NCBI GenBank assembly: GCA_965370805.1
Contig: CBDUVZ010000124.1
Span: 1-8,254, forward strand
Source: CBDUVZ01 sp965370805
GTDB lineage: Bacteria; Hydrothermota; Tepidihabitantia; Tepidihabitantales; Tepidihabitantaceae
DNA length: 8,254 nt
Direction: 5' to 3'
The notes under the pieces are model-generated. The model saw only the letters and a program-made list of their open reading frames with translations. It was not told the origin of the DNA and searched no databases. This document shows, in pieces, positions 1 through 6,270 of this stretch. The position numbers and the translations under genes are program-made. Positions within the stretch are counted from its first letter, which is position 1; every line of letters starts with the position of its first letter.

Positions 1-1432
1 CGGCATCGTTGAACCGCCAGTCGGCCAGCCGCAGATCACAGTAGTAGAGCGGCAGAACGATATTGCCGATGCTGACGCGACCGTGGCCGAGCAGTCCGTT
101 GCGGTAGTAATCGTCCGGCATCGAGTCGCAGGCGGCGTACATGAGACTGCACACTTCGGCATTCGTGAAGTGCGGGTAGGCGGATTTGATCCAGGCGAGG
201 ACGCCGGCTACCACCGGTCCGGCCATTGAAGTGCCGTCCATCGGCCCGTAGCGGTGATTGGTGATGGTCGAGTAGATGCCTTCGCCGGGTGCAGCTACTT
301 CGATCCAGTCGCCGTAGTTGGACCATGACGCCTTGGCGTCGTTCGGACGGGAAGCGGCGACCGAAATGACGTGCTCGTAGTCGGCCGGGTAGAACTTCCG
401 GTCGGTGCCGTCGTTGCCCGCGCCGCCGACCAGGACCAGGTCGTTGTCCCAGGCGTAGGAGCAGGCATCGGCCATCGGTTGATAGCGGGAGTAGCCGCCG
501 AAGCTCATTGATATGACCCAGCCGCCTTTCGGCACCAGGTAGTAGATCGCCCCGATTGCGGCCGAGATGCTGATGCCGCCCGAACCGCCGCAGCGGAATC
601 CGAAACTGCGGCAGTTCCATGCCACGCCGGCCACGCCGCGGCCGTTGTTGGTGACCGCATTGGCGATGCCCCAGCAGTGGGTGCCGTGGTCGTCGGCGAG
701 TTGTCCGGGAGAGGGGTCCGGGTCATAGCCGGTGAAGTCCCAGCCGATGACGTCGTCGACGTACCCGTTAGTGTCCTGGTCAAGACCGTCGATGTCGCCA
801 TCCGGGAACAGGAGGGTGTCAAACCGGCCGTTGCCGTTGATGTCCTCCGGGCTGTTGATCCAGAGGTTGCTTTCCATGTCGGGGTGGTGCCATTCGCAGC
901 CGTCGTCCAGCACGCCGACCAGCACGCTGGTGTCGCCTTTGGCGATATCCCAGGCGAACGGGGCACCGATATTGGCCAGGTGCCACTGGTTGCCGTACAG
1001 CGAGTCGTTCGGGACAACGGTCAGGGGCAGCCAGGCATTCGGGCAGGCGTATTCCATTTCGGCCAGGGCTTCGTAGGATGCGGCCACCGGTGCGATATCC
1101 TGGTCAATGTCAAACTGGATGACGTACTGCAGGTCGCAGCCGTACTTGCGGGCCGGCGGGTCCGGGTCGGGCTGCCGGTAGAGTCGGGTGATGTCGTCCA
1201 CGCGCCAGCGCCGGTTGAGCTGGTCGAGGACCGGGACCCCGAACAGGGCTACCCCGTCTTTCGCGGACAGACTGACCTTGTCGCGCAATGTGGGGGACAG
1301 CTCGATGATGAGTTGTCCGGCAACGTATTGCTCACCGTCTTCCCGGGCGAGAACCGGCCGGCTCACGTCCGGCACCGCCAGGGCAGCGGTCACCAGGACC
1401 ACGACGGAAAGCAGCAAAGCATGGATTCTCAT
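1..1432 (-). CDS. Secreted S8 (subtilisin-like) serine protease, 3' end beyond window
   Basis: Read by translating the minus strand from ATG 1432; the frame stays open for 477 codons to the window edge, so the C-terminus is missing. Residues 1-19 are a signal peptide (basic start, Leu/Val core, ALA cleavage site). Residues 20-140 look like a propeptide. The catalytic domain shows the full triad: Asp176 (VGVLDDG), His249 (DDHGTHC) and Ser402 (DGTSMAGP), plus oxyanion-hole Asn340 (GGAGND). Residues 194-227 hold an Asp/Asn/Gly-rich insert (DINGNG, DGDID, DTNGYVDD) of the kind that binds calcium in secreted proteins. From about 462 a new, probably beta-sandwich, region begins. A GGAGG ribosome site (plus-strand 1437-1441) lies 4 nt before the start. 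It diverges from the sigma-factor operon across 66 bp. Family assignment is firm; substrate is unknown. Confidence 0.93.
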   Translation of the reverse strand, partial: MRIHALLLSVVVLVTAALAVPDVSRPVLAREDGEQYVAGQLIIELSPTLRDKVSLSAKDGVALFGVPVLDQLNRRWRVDDITRLYRQPDPDPPARKYGCDLQYVIQFDIDQDIAPVAASYEALAEMEYACPNAWLPLTVVPNDSLYGNQWHLANIGAPFAWDIAKGDTSVLVGVLDDGCEWHHPDMESNLWINSPEDINGNGRFDTLLFPDGDIDGLDQDTNGYVDDVIGWDFTGYDPDPSPGQLADDHGTHCWGIANAVTNNGRGVAGVAWNCRSFGFRCGGSGGISISAAIGAIYYLVPKGGWVISMSFGGYSRYQPMADACSYAWDNDLVLVGGAGNDGTDRKFYPADYEHVISVAASRPNDAKASWSNYGDWIEVAAPGEGIYSTITNHRYGPMDGTSMAGPVVAGVLAWIKSAYPHFTNAEVCSLMYAACDSMPDDYYRNGLLGHGRVSIGNIVLPLYYCDLRLADWRFNDA

Positions 1433-1456
1433 CAGGCCTCCATTTGAAGTTTGGAC

Positions 1457-1485
1457 TTGCTCAGTCTCAGCCGGCACAGTATGCT
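1457..1485 (+). promoter_or_regulatory. Weak candidate promoter of the sigma-factor operon
   Basis: TTGCTC (1457-1462), a 17-nt spacer and TATGCT (1480-1485) give a poor sigma-70-like match (3 of 6 and 4 of 6). The start of transcription would be near 1492, only about 7 nt before the ATG at 1499. If the operon is autoregulated by its own ECF sigma factor, the true promoter may not resemble this at all. Confidence 0.2.
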
Positions 1486-1505
1486 TGATGGCTGACTGAT
1501 GTCAA
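1478..1505 (-). promoter_or_regulatory. Sigma-70-type promoter of the S8 protease gene
   Basis: On the minus strand a perfect -35 TTGACA (plus-strand 1500-1505) is followed after 16 nt by CATACT (1478-1483; 4 of 6 matches to TATAAT). Transcription would begin near 1471, giving a leader of about 39 nt that contains the GGAGG ribosome site. The -35 box overlaps the predicted ATG of the divergent sigma-factor gene. Confidence 0.5.
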
Positions 1506-2107
1506 TCCCGAGCCCGAAGAATAACCCGGACAACCATCCTGGTCCCGCGGCGTCTAACCATGTCGAAGAGCAAGTGAGTGAGGCAATCAGTGCAGTCGAA
1601 CCGGCTCGCCAGACCGTGGATGAAGGCGAGTTCGAGAGGATATACCGTGAGAACCGGGGAAAGGTGTTTTCGACCGCGTACCGGATGGTCGGCAACCGGG
1701 CAGACGCAGACGACATCACCCAGGACGTATTCGTCAAAGTGTACAAGAAGATGGATACTTTCCGTGGAGAAGCGGCTGTCTCAACGTGGATATACCGGAT
1801 TGCGGTCAATACCAGCCTCGATTTCCTGCGCAAGCGCAAGCGACGGCCAACCGTTTCACTCGAAGTATGCCCGGAGCCGGTTGCCGGTTCTTCGATCCTC
1901 GGGAAGCTCATTGAGACGATGGTCGCCACATTGCCGGCAGGATACCGCAAGGTATTTGTGCTTCACGACATACAGGGACTGAAGCACTCCGAGATCGGTA
2001 AGGCGTTGGGGATCACGGAGGGGGCGAGCAAGTCCCAGTTGCACCGGGCCAGAGCCCGGTTGCGGGAGAAGCTCGCTCCTCATGTCAAGGAATGGAAATG
2101 GCGCTGA
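1499..2107 (+). CDS. ECF-type RNA polymerase sigma factor (sigma-70 family, RpoE-like)
   Basis: A 202-residue alternative sigma factor that would direct RNA polymerase to a stress regulon. Region 2 spans about 44-112, with the DADDITQDVFVKVYKK core-binding helix (69-84) and the WIYRIAVN segment (98-105) typical of ECF region 2. A basic RKRKRR linker (111-116) follows. Region 4 spans about 137-195, with LPAGYRKVFVLHDIQG and a helix-turn-helix (HSEIGKALGITEGASKSQLHRAR). There is no region 3, as expected for the ECF class. The first 40 residues are Pro/Asn/Glu-rich and not part of the family fold. The ATG has no clear ribosome site, so it may be leaderless, or the real start may be an internal GTG (1574 or 1615). 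The anti-sigma gene starts 10 nt after the stop. Confidence 0.92.
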   Translation: MSIPSPKNNPDNHPGPAASNHVEEQVSEAISAVEPARQTVDEGEFERIYRENRGKVFSTAYRMVGNRADADDITQDVFVKVYKKMDTFRGEAAVSTWIYRIAVNTSLDFLRKRKRRPTVSLEVCPEPVAGSSILGKLIETMVATLPAGYRKVFVLHDIQGLKHSEIGKALGITEGASKSQLHRARARLREKLAPHVKEWKWR

Positions 2108-2117
2108 AAGGAGTGGA

Positions 2118-2663
2118 ATGGAACAACACTACCGTGATGAAGTTCTGAGTGCGTACATGGACGGGGACCTGGAACCGAGCCGCCAGCAGGAGGTTGCGCG
2201 ACACGTCAGGGATTGCCCGGTCTGCCGGCGGACGCTCGACGAACTGGCGGGAATCCGGGACGCCGCAGCGGCGCTCGAACAACTGGAACCCTCCGAACAG
2301 ACGTGGTTTGCGGTCAGGCAGCGGATACTGAAGGCCCGCCGGTTCCGGCGTATTTGGTTCTGGGCGGGGATTCCGGCTGCGGCCGCGGCGGCGGTTCTGC
2401 TGATAGTGTTATTTCCCGGCCGCAAGTCGGCGAAGCCGACCGGGCCGGTCCGTGCTGCAGACCTGTCCGGTACCGCGTCCGAGGCGCGCGCGCATCTGGC
2501 CGCCGAGTATGAGGAATACCGGAGGGGCATCGACGAGGCGCTCGATGAGATCAAGGTCGCGATGGCGGAGAATCCACGCAACCCGAGGGTGAGAATGGCC
2601 TATCTCGCGGCCCGCTCGAGCCAGGTCCGGTCCCTCGACCGGATGTGCTCATGGGGGGACTGA
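2118..2663 (+). CDS. Zinc-finger (ZAS-type) membrane anti-sigma factor
   Basis: A 181-residue inner-membrane protein that would hold the upstream sigma factor inactive until a signal arrives. The cytoplasmic N-terminus has the anti-sigma zinc motif His29-x3-Cys33-x2-Cys36 (RHVRDCPVC), preceded by the usual helix (LSAYMDGDLEP). One membrane helix covers about 80-99 (IWFWAGIPAAAA...VLLIVLF), flanked by Arg/Lys. The outer part (100-181) has a Pro/Gly linker and a charged helical tail (AAEYEEYRRGIDEALDEIK) with no recognised domain. The start at ATG 2118 is chosen because AAAGGAG lies 4 nt upstream; an in-frame ATG at 2082 would overlap the sigma gene by 26 nt and lacks a comparable site. The stop overlaps the next start (TGATG), implying translational coupling. 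Confidence 0.88.
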   Translation: MEQHYRDEVLSAYMDGDLEPSRQQEVARHVRDCPVCRRTLDELAGIRDAAAALEQLEPSEQTWFAVRQRILKARRFRRIWFWAGIPAAAAAAVLLIVLFPGRKSAKPTGPVRAADLSGTASEARAHLAAEYEEYRRGIDEALDEIKVAMAENPRNPRVRMAYLAARSSQVRSLDRMCSWGD

Positions 2664-3682
2664 TGCGACTGCTGTTGCTGGTTGCTGTTGTCGCGTCGGT
2701 CGTTTGGCCGGCGCCGGTGGTGAGAACGCTGCGGCATGAAGTCCCCTGCCGGCCGGGGCAGGTTGTCAGCATCAATCACCGGTACGGCAGTATTGACGTT
2801 GCGGGTCATGCGGGCGAGAGCCTGGCGGTTGTTGCGGTCGCCCGCGTCGATGGTGCCGACCGGCAGGCGGTGAAGCTTTTCGCTGTCGGCATCGACCTCA
2901 GTATCGCGTCCTGGGCCGAAACAGCCTATGTCTCGATTCTGTACCCGAGTCTGCCCGAGCCGTCGTCCAAGTTGAGCTACGAAGTCGATATCAGTATCCG
3001 GCTGCCCCGGGCCGTCCGGCTGGAGGTCCGTAACTCCTTCGGTGATGTCGAGGTGACCGGGCTCAAGGCCGGATGCCGGGTCGAGAGCCGGTTCGGGGAC
3101 GTAGTGCTCGATGGTTGCAGCGACTGCGATGTCCAGAGCCGGTACGGCGACGTGTACGTTGCCTGCCTTACCGGGCTGCTGACAGTGAATAACAGCTACG
3201 GCAGTGTGTTCCTCGACCGGGTGAGCGAGCAGGTACGGGTGACGAACTACTACGGCAGTGTCGAGGGCAATGACATGGATGGCGACGTGCACCTTGTCAA
3301 TGTCCTCGGCAATATCGTTGCCCGCGGCGGGCGGGGCCAGCTTGTTCTGGTCAACCGCTACGGTGACATTGACGCCTGGGTTGAGGATTCGGGTCTGGCC
3401 GAGCTGGAGGTGCAGGCCGAACTGGGCCGGGTGGAGCTCAATCTGGCGAGGACGACACCGTTCCAACTCGGCGGCAGGACGGTCGAAGGACTGATCCGTG
3501 CCGGTCTGCCGTTTCAGGTCAGGCAGGAAGGTCCGATGCGCTGGGTGAGCGGGCAGGCCGGAAGCGGTGGGCCGAGAATCCAGTTCACCGGAGCCTGGGC
3601 GGATTTCTTCATCGGGCCGGACTCGGTACTCGAGTCGGCGTCCGGTGGCAAACCCGGCACCAGTGCCGGCGATGGGAGGTAA
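2663..3682 (+). CDS. Exported DUF4097-like repeat (beta-solenoid) protein
   Basis: A 339-residue protein with a signal peptide (MRLLLLVAVVASVVWPAPVV; cleavage probably near 17-20). The body repeats a short motif, Asn/Ser-x-Tyr/Phe-Gly-Asp/Ser-Val/Ile, as in NHRYGSIDV, RNSFGDVEV, ESRFGDVVL, QSRYGDVYV, NNSYGSVFL, TNYYGSVEG and VNRYGDIDA. The aromatic-Gly (or Leu-Gly) pairs fall at 126, 144, 161, 179, 197, 215 and 233, an almost exact 18-residue period, with outliers at 41 and 254. This is the pattern of DUF4097/adhesin-like beta-solenoids. Such proteins often sit beside ECF sigma/anti-sigma pairs, but their function is not established. ATG 2663 overlaps the upstream stop by one base and follows a G-rich ribosome site; GTG 2645 and ATG 2651 are in-frame alternatives but would put extra residues before the signal peptide. 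Confidence 0.82.
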   Translation: MRLLLLVAVVASVVWPAPVVRTLRHEVPCRPGQVVSINHRYGSIDVAGHAGESLAVVAVARVDGADRQAVKLFAVGIDLSIASWAETAYVSILYPSLPEPSSKLSYEVDISIRLPRAVRLEVRNSFGDVEVTGLKAGCRVESRFGDVVLDGCSDCDVQSRYGDVYVACLTGLLTVNNSYGSVFLDRVSEQVRVTNYYGSVEGNDMDGDVHLVNVLGNIVARGGRGQLVLVNRYGDIDAWVEDSGLAELEVQAELGRVELNLARTTPFQLGGRTVEGLIRAGLPFQVRQEGPMRWVSGQAGSGGPRIQFTGAWADFFIGPDSVLESASGGKPGTSAGDGR

Positions 3683-3687
3683 CGTAC

Positions 3688-4332
3688 ATGAGCAGGTATT
3701 TGATGTTACTGTTGGTTCCGCTGCTGGTCTTCCCGGTCGCGACGGCCGAGGAGAGCGAAGGAGAACGTTACGTTCTACCGGCTGCGGAGAAGTCGAAATA
3801 CGGCTGGCTCGGAGTGTTCGCCGAGAACCTCAGCGAGCCGATGCTGATTGCGCTCGACATCGACCACGGTGTCCTGGTGAGCGACGTTGCTGATGAGTCG
3901 CCCGCCCGCGAAGCCGGGATTGAGAAAGGCGACGTCATCATCGAACTGGACGGGGAGCAGATTGAGGGCGGTACGGACCTGCGCCACGTCGTGCGCAAGC
4001 GGCCGGGCAAGAAGGTGAATGTCCTGGTCAAGCGCCGGGGCAAGGCGAAACGGATCGGGGTCGCGCTCAGCGAACGCGAGTCGAGTCGGTTCACGATCGA
4101 GTGTCGTGACTGGTCGGACATTCCCGAGGGTGCGATGCGGATTGCCGCGAAGGCGCTCCGGGGAATCGGACCGCACGTAGAGAAGCGGATTCAGGTCCGG
4201 GTTCTCGGGGATGAGGATGCCGAACTGGACCTGGAAGGACTGAGGGAGGAACTCGAGGAGTTGAGAGAAGAACTGGAAGAGCAGCTCGAGGAATTACGCG
4301 AAGAGCTTGAGGAGGCGGTCGAGGAGAAGTAG
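3688..4332 (+). CDS. Exported PDZ-domain protein with C-terminal coiled coil
   Basis: A 214-residue protein that begins with a signal peptide (MSRYLMLLLVPLLVFPVATA, cleavage after 20). A PDZ domain covers about 39-127: it opens with YGWLGVF, contains GVLVSDVADESPAREAGIEKGDVIIELDGEQI, and ends in the basic strand VNVLVKRRGKAKRIGV. There is no protease domain, so it is not an HtrA/DegS or C-terminal processing protease, although the PDZ resembles those that bind peptide C-termini. Residues 180-214 form an acidic coiled coil (repeats of REELEEL) with leucines at 182, 185, 189, 192, 196, 200, 203 and 207, one skip breaking the heptad register near 196-200. GGGAGG lies 8 nt before the ATG, and the gene follows the repeat-protein gene by 5 bp. 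A role as periplasmic sensor or scaffold in the sigma module is inference. Confidence 0.85.
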   Translation: MSRYLMLLLVPLLVFPVATAEESEGERYVLPAAEKSKYGWLGVFAENLSEPMLIALDIDHGVLVSDVADESPAREAGIEKGDVIIELDGEQIEGGTDLRHVVRKRPGKKVNVLVKRRGKAKRIGVALSERESSRFTIECRDWSDIPEGAMRIAAKALRGIGPHVEKRIQVRVLGDEDAELDLEGLREELEELREELEEQLEELREELEEAVEEK

Positions 4333-4345
4333 TCGCAGGCCGGTT

Positions 4346-4377
4346 GCCTACCAGTAGTACCAGATACTGCGGTAGGC
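4346..4377. terminator. Hairpin between convergent genes, possible bidirectional terminator
   Basis: GCCTACC (4346-4352) and GGTAGGC (4371-4377) are perfect inverted repeats. Inside them AGTA (4353-4356) can pair with TACT (4365-4368), leaving a GC bulge and an 8-nt loop. The structure spans the stop codon and last codons of the minus-strand aminomutase gene and lies 14 bp past the PDZ gene stop. Neither side has a run of T, so it is not a classic intrinsic terminator. Confidence 0.35.
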
Positions 4378-6129
4378 CTTGAGGTCCTCACCCCGGGACC
4401 TGAGCCATTCAAGATAGTCCCAGATTGAGACGTCCGTTTCCATGTACGTCGGGGCCGGTGAGATTCGTTTCTCCCAGGGGTGGAATTCGTAGACCCGCCG
4501 ACCGTCAGCCCGGACCATGATGACCGCGTGGTGCTGGGCCCCGCGTAGATAGTTCTTGCCCAGACCGGGAACGTTGAACACCGCTTCGTCGGCCCGGACC
4601 AGGCCGGGCATCAGCCGGGCTTCCTCTTTCTGTTCCTGGCGCAGTCGGGCGATGGGCACGCGGAAGTCCATCGTTTCTTCCTTGCCCTTGGTATTGAAGG
4701 TGTAGTAGGGGTCGATTCCGATGAGGCGGAGGAGCCGGCGCAGGGCGACCGCCTCGAATCTCCGGCTGTTCTCGCGGGTGAAAACCATCTGGTTGTAGAC
4801 CGCGATGCCCCGGGTTCTGAATTGCTGCACCGCCTGCATTGTCGCCGCGGTTACTTCATAGACGTGCTGGATGTGGGTGACCAGGCAGATTTCCCGCCGG
4901 CCGGGTTCGTGATACCGGGCAATAGTATCGGCCAGGCTCGGGGTGATGCGCTGCGGTACGGTGACGAAAACCCGGGATCCGATTCTTATCCGTTCGATGT
5001 GTTTGATTCGGGAGAGCTTGTTGAGCAGGCGGTTGATGAAGCCGGTGCCCGTGACCAGCGGGTCGCCGCCGGTGACCAGGACTTCGGTCAGGCCCGGGTG
5101 GTCGCGGAACCAGGCTACCGCGGCATCAATCGTTTCGGCCGGGGCCATGGCGTGGGGTGCCATCGGCTGGTCGATTTCCCAGTTGCGCTGGCAGTAGACG
5201 CAGATCTGGGCGCAGGTGTTGTAGGGCTTCAGAATGGCAATACGGGGGTAGCGCCGGGTAATCAGATCGATCGGCGAGGTGTCGTGTTCCTGCATGAAGT
5301 CGAGCGAGTGGAGTCCTTTTCCCCGGTTGGCGCGCATCTGCTCGACGTAGTAACTCGAGGGGATTACCTGGGCGCGGATCGAATGGTCGTTCTTCCGGCT
5401 GGTCTCAGAATCCATCAGCGAGGCGTAGTAAGGGGTGACGCCGAACGGTACGTTCCAGCGGTTGGCTGCCTCAATTGCCTTGCGTTCTTTCCGTGTGAGC
5501 TTCACCAGTCTGCCCAGAGTAGCGGCGTCGCGGATGACATTGCGCAGGTGCCAGCGGTAGTCATTCCAGTCAGCGGCGCGGGCACCGAGCAGCGCCGCTA
5601 TCCGCTTGCGATTTTCCTCACGGCGGTTGACCACTTTCGGATCAAGGCCGGTAGGGTAGCGCCGGATGTTCTCGTCGACGTATTCCGAGAGCCGGTCCAG
5701 TTTTCCGGACCGGGCGATTGCAGCCTGGCGTCCGGAGAGCCGCCGGGGCGGGACTGCGTCCCAGTCCGCGTAGAGTCTGGTCTGTCCTCGTATCGCCCGG
5801 AACAGGTGGCGGAATTCTTCCTTGAAACCCGGCGCGAGTTTCTCCGCGAGCGCGGTTTCGTGCGCCGCTTCGAACAGCAACTTCAATGCGCTGAAGCCGG
5901 TTCTTGCTTCGTTGCGCACCGAGATGATGTTCTTCATCACTGAAACCGCCCCGAGGACCGTGGCCAGTTCCAGGGTGTGGATGTCAAAGTCCTGATTGAG
6001 GAATTCCCGTTCCTGACGATTCAGGTAGTCGAAAAAGCGCTTGCGGGCGACACCCAGAGTGGGAGCCTCACGCAGGACCGTGTGGATATCGGGATTGGCC
6101 TGCCAGACGCGTTCGAATCGCGGCATCAT
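4348..6129 (-). CDS. KamA-family radical SAM aminomutase, probable glutamate 2,3-aminomutase
   Basis: A 593-residue radical SAM, PLP-dependent enzyme moving an amino group from carbon 2 to carbon 3. The iron-sulfur motif is Cys306-x3-Cys310-x2-Cys313 (CAQICVYC). The SAM-binding GGDP is at 354-357, and the family signatures RIGSR (382-386), VPQRIT and THIQH (418-422) follow. The PLP lysine is probably Lys525 in VPGLGK (PGGGGK in lysine 2,3-aminomutase). Aligned by PYYxxxx and the PLP motif, the lysine-binding residues Asp293 and Asp330 of the clostridial lysine enzyme become Lys481 and Asn519 here. As I recall, the Clostridioides difficile glutamate enzyme has this Lys/Asn pair, so beta-glutamate is the likely product. 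The protein is much longer than the usual 340-470 residues because of a helical N-terminal region of some 230-290 residues with no recognised domain. AGGAGG (plus-strand 6141-6146) lies 11 nt before the first of two adjacent ATGs. Confidence 0.87.
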   Translation of the reverse strand: MMPRFERVWQANPDIHTVLREAPTLGVARKRFFDYLNRQEREFLNQDFDIHTLELATVLGAVSVMKNIISVRNEARTGFSALKLLFEAAHETALAEKLAPGFKEEFRHLFRAIRGQTRLYADWDAVPPRRLSGRQAAIARSGKLDRLSEYVDENIRRYPTGLDPKVVNRREENRKRIAALLGARAADWNDYRWHLRNVIRDAATLGRLVKLTRKERKAIEAANRWNVPFGVTPYYASLMDSETSRKNDHSIRAQVIPSSYYVEQMRANRGKGLHSLDFMQEHDTSPIDLITRRYPRIAILKPYNTCAQICVYCQRNWEIDQPMAPHAMAPAETIDAAVAWFRDHPGLTEVLVTGGDPLVTGTGFINRLLNKLSRIKHIERIRIGSRVFVTVPQRITPSLADTIARYHEPGRREICLVTHIQHVYEVTAATMQAVQQFRTRGIAVYNQMVFTRENSRRFEAVALRRLLRLIGIDPYYTFNTKGKEETMDFRVPIARLRQEQKEEARLMPGLVRADEAVFNVPGLGKNYLRGAQHHAVIMVRADGRRVYEFHPWEKRISPAPTYMETDVSIWDYLEWLRSRGEDLKAYRSIWYYW

Positions 6130-6185
6130 CTTATGTGGTGCCTCCTTTCTCGGTTGTTGTCGGGCGGTGCCCCGAGGCTACCGTA
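6130..6185 (-). promoter_or_regulatory. Leader of the aminomutase mRNA with possible ribosome-site hairpin
   Basis: The roughly 56-nt leader contains AGGAGG (plus-strand 6141-6146). Its 5' part (6174-6182, GGTAGCCTC in the mRNA) can pair with GAGGCACC (6137-6144), which covers most of the ribosome site, with one bulged A. A competing stem, CTCGG/CCGAG (6172-6176 with 6149-6153), uses three of the same bases, so the two cannot form together. This may be chance in GC-rich sequence; no known riboswitch class is recognised. Confidence 0.25.
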
Positions 6186-6191
6186 CACAGC

Positions 6192-6220
6192 ATTGTAGGC
6201 CGAAATCCCCGGCAGGTCAA
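6192..6220 (-). promoter_or_regulatory. Sigma-70-type promoter of the aminomutase gene
   Basis: On the minus strand TTGACC (plus-strand 6215-6220; 5 of 6 to consensus), a 17-nt spacer and TACAAT (6192-6197; 5 of 6) form a strong candidate promoter. Transcription would begin near 6185. It points away from the rsmD promoter at 6237-6264. Confidence 0.65.
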
Positions 6221-6236
6221 GCTGGCCGGGGTCTGG

Positions 6237-6264
6237 TTGACAGCCCGGTCGACCGGGCTATAGT
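6237..6264 (+). promoter_or_regulatory. Sigma-70-type promoter of rsmD, predicted leaderless transcript
   Basis: A perfect -35 TTGACA (6237-6242), a 16-nt spacer and TATAGT (6259-6264; 5 of 6 to TATAAT). Counting six bases past the -10 box puts +1 at about 6271, the first base of the GTG start codon of rsmD, so the mRNA would have no leader. This agrees with the absence of a good ribosome site before that GTG. Confidence 0.65.
6243..6258. promoter_or_regulatory. Perfect 16-bp palindrome in the rsmD promoter spacer, candidate operator
   Basis: GCCCGGTCGACCGGGC is identical to its reverse complement and occupies exactly the 16 bases between the -35 and -10 boxes. A dimeric regulator bound here would sit under RNA polymerase. 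It lies 22 bp upstream of the -35 of the divergent aminomutase promoter, so one site could affect both genes. The binding protein is unknown and no candidate regulator other than the ECF sigma system is in the window. Confidence 0.45.
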
Positions 6265-6270
6265 GCTGGG

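Noticed and set aside
677..1447. A 256-codon plus-strand open frame
   Set aside because: It lies opposite the S8 protease gene, whose triad motifs are unmistakable; the plus-strand translation has no recognisable fold.
2082..2117. Upstream ATG 2082 as the anti-sigma start
   Set aside because: ATG 2118 has an AAAGGAG ribosome site at proper distance and begins directly before the conserved anti-sigma helix.
2600..3466. A 288-codon minus-strand open frame
   Set aside because: Antisense to the repeat-protein gene, which has a signal peptide, ribosome context and operon spacing; the minus frame has no supporting features.
3688..4332. PDZ gene considered as an HtrA/DegS-type or carboxy-terminal protease
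   Set aside because: The protein has only a signal peptide, one PDZ domain and a coiled coil; there is no trypsin-like or S41 catalytic region.
4822..5943. A 373-codon plus-strand open frame
   Set aside because: Antisense shadow of the KamA-family gene, which has all radical SAM and PLP motifs.
4348..6129. Aminomutase considered as the EF-P lysylation enzyme EpmB or a standard lysine 2,3-aminomutase
   Set aside because: It is far longer than either, has no efp or epmA neighbour here, and the two lysine-binding Asp positions are Lys and Asn.
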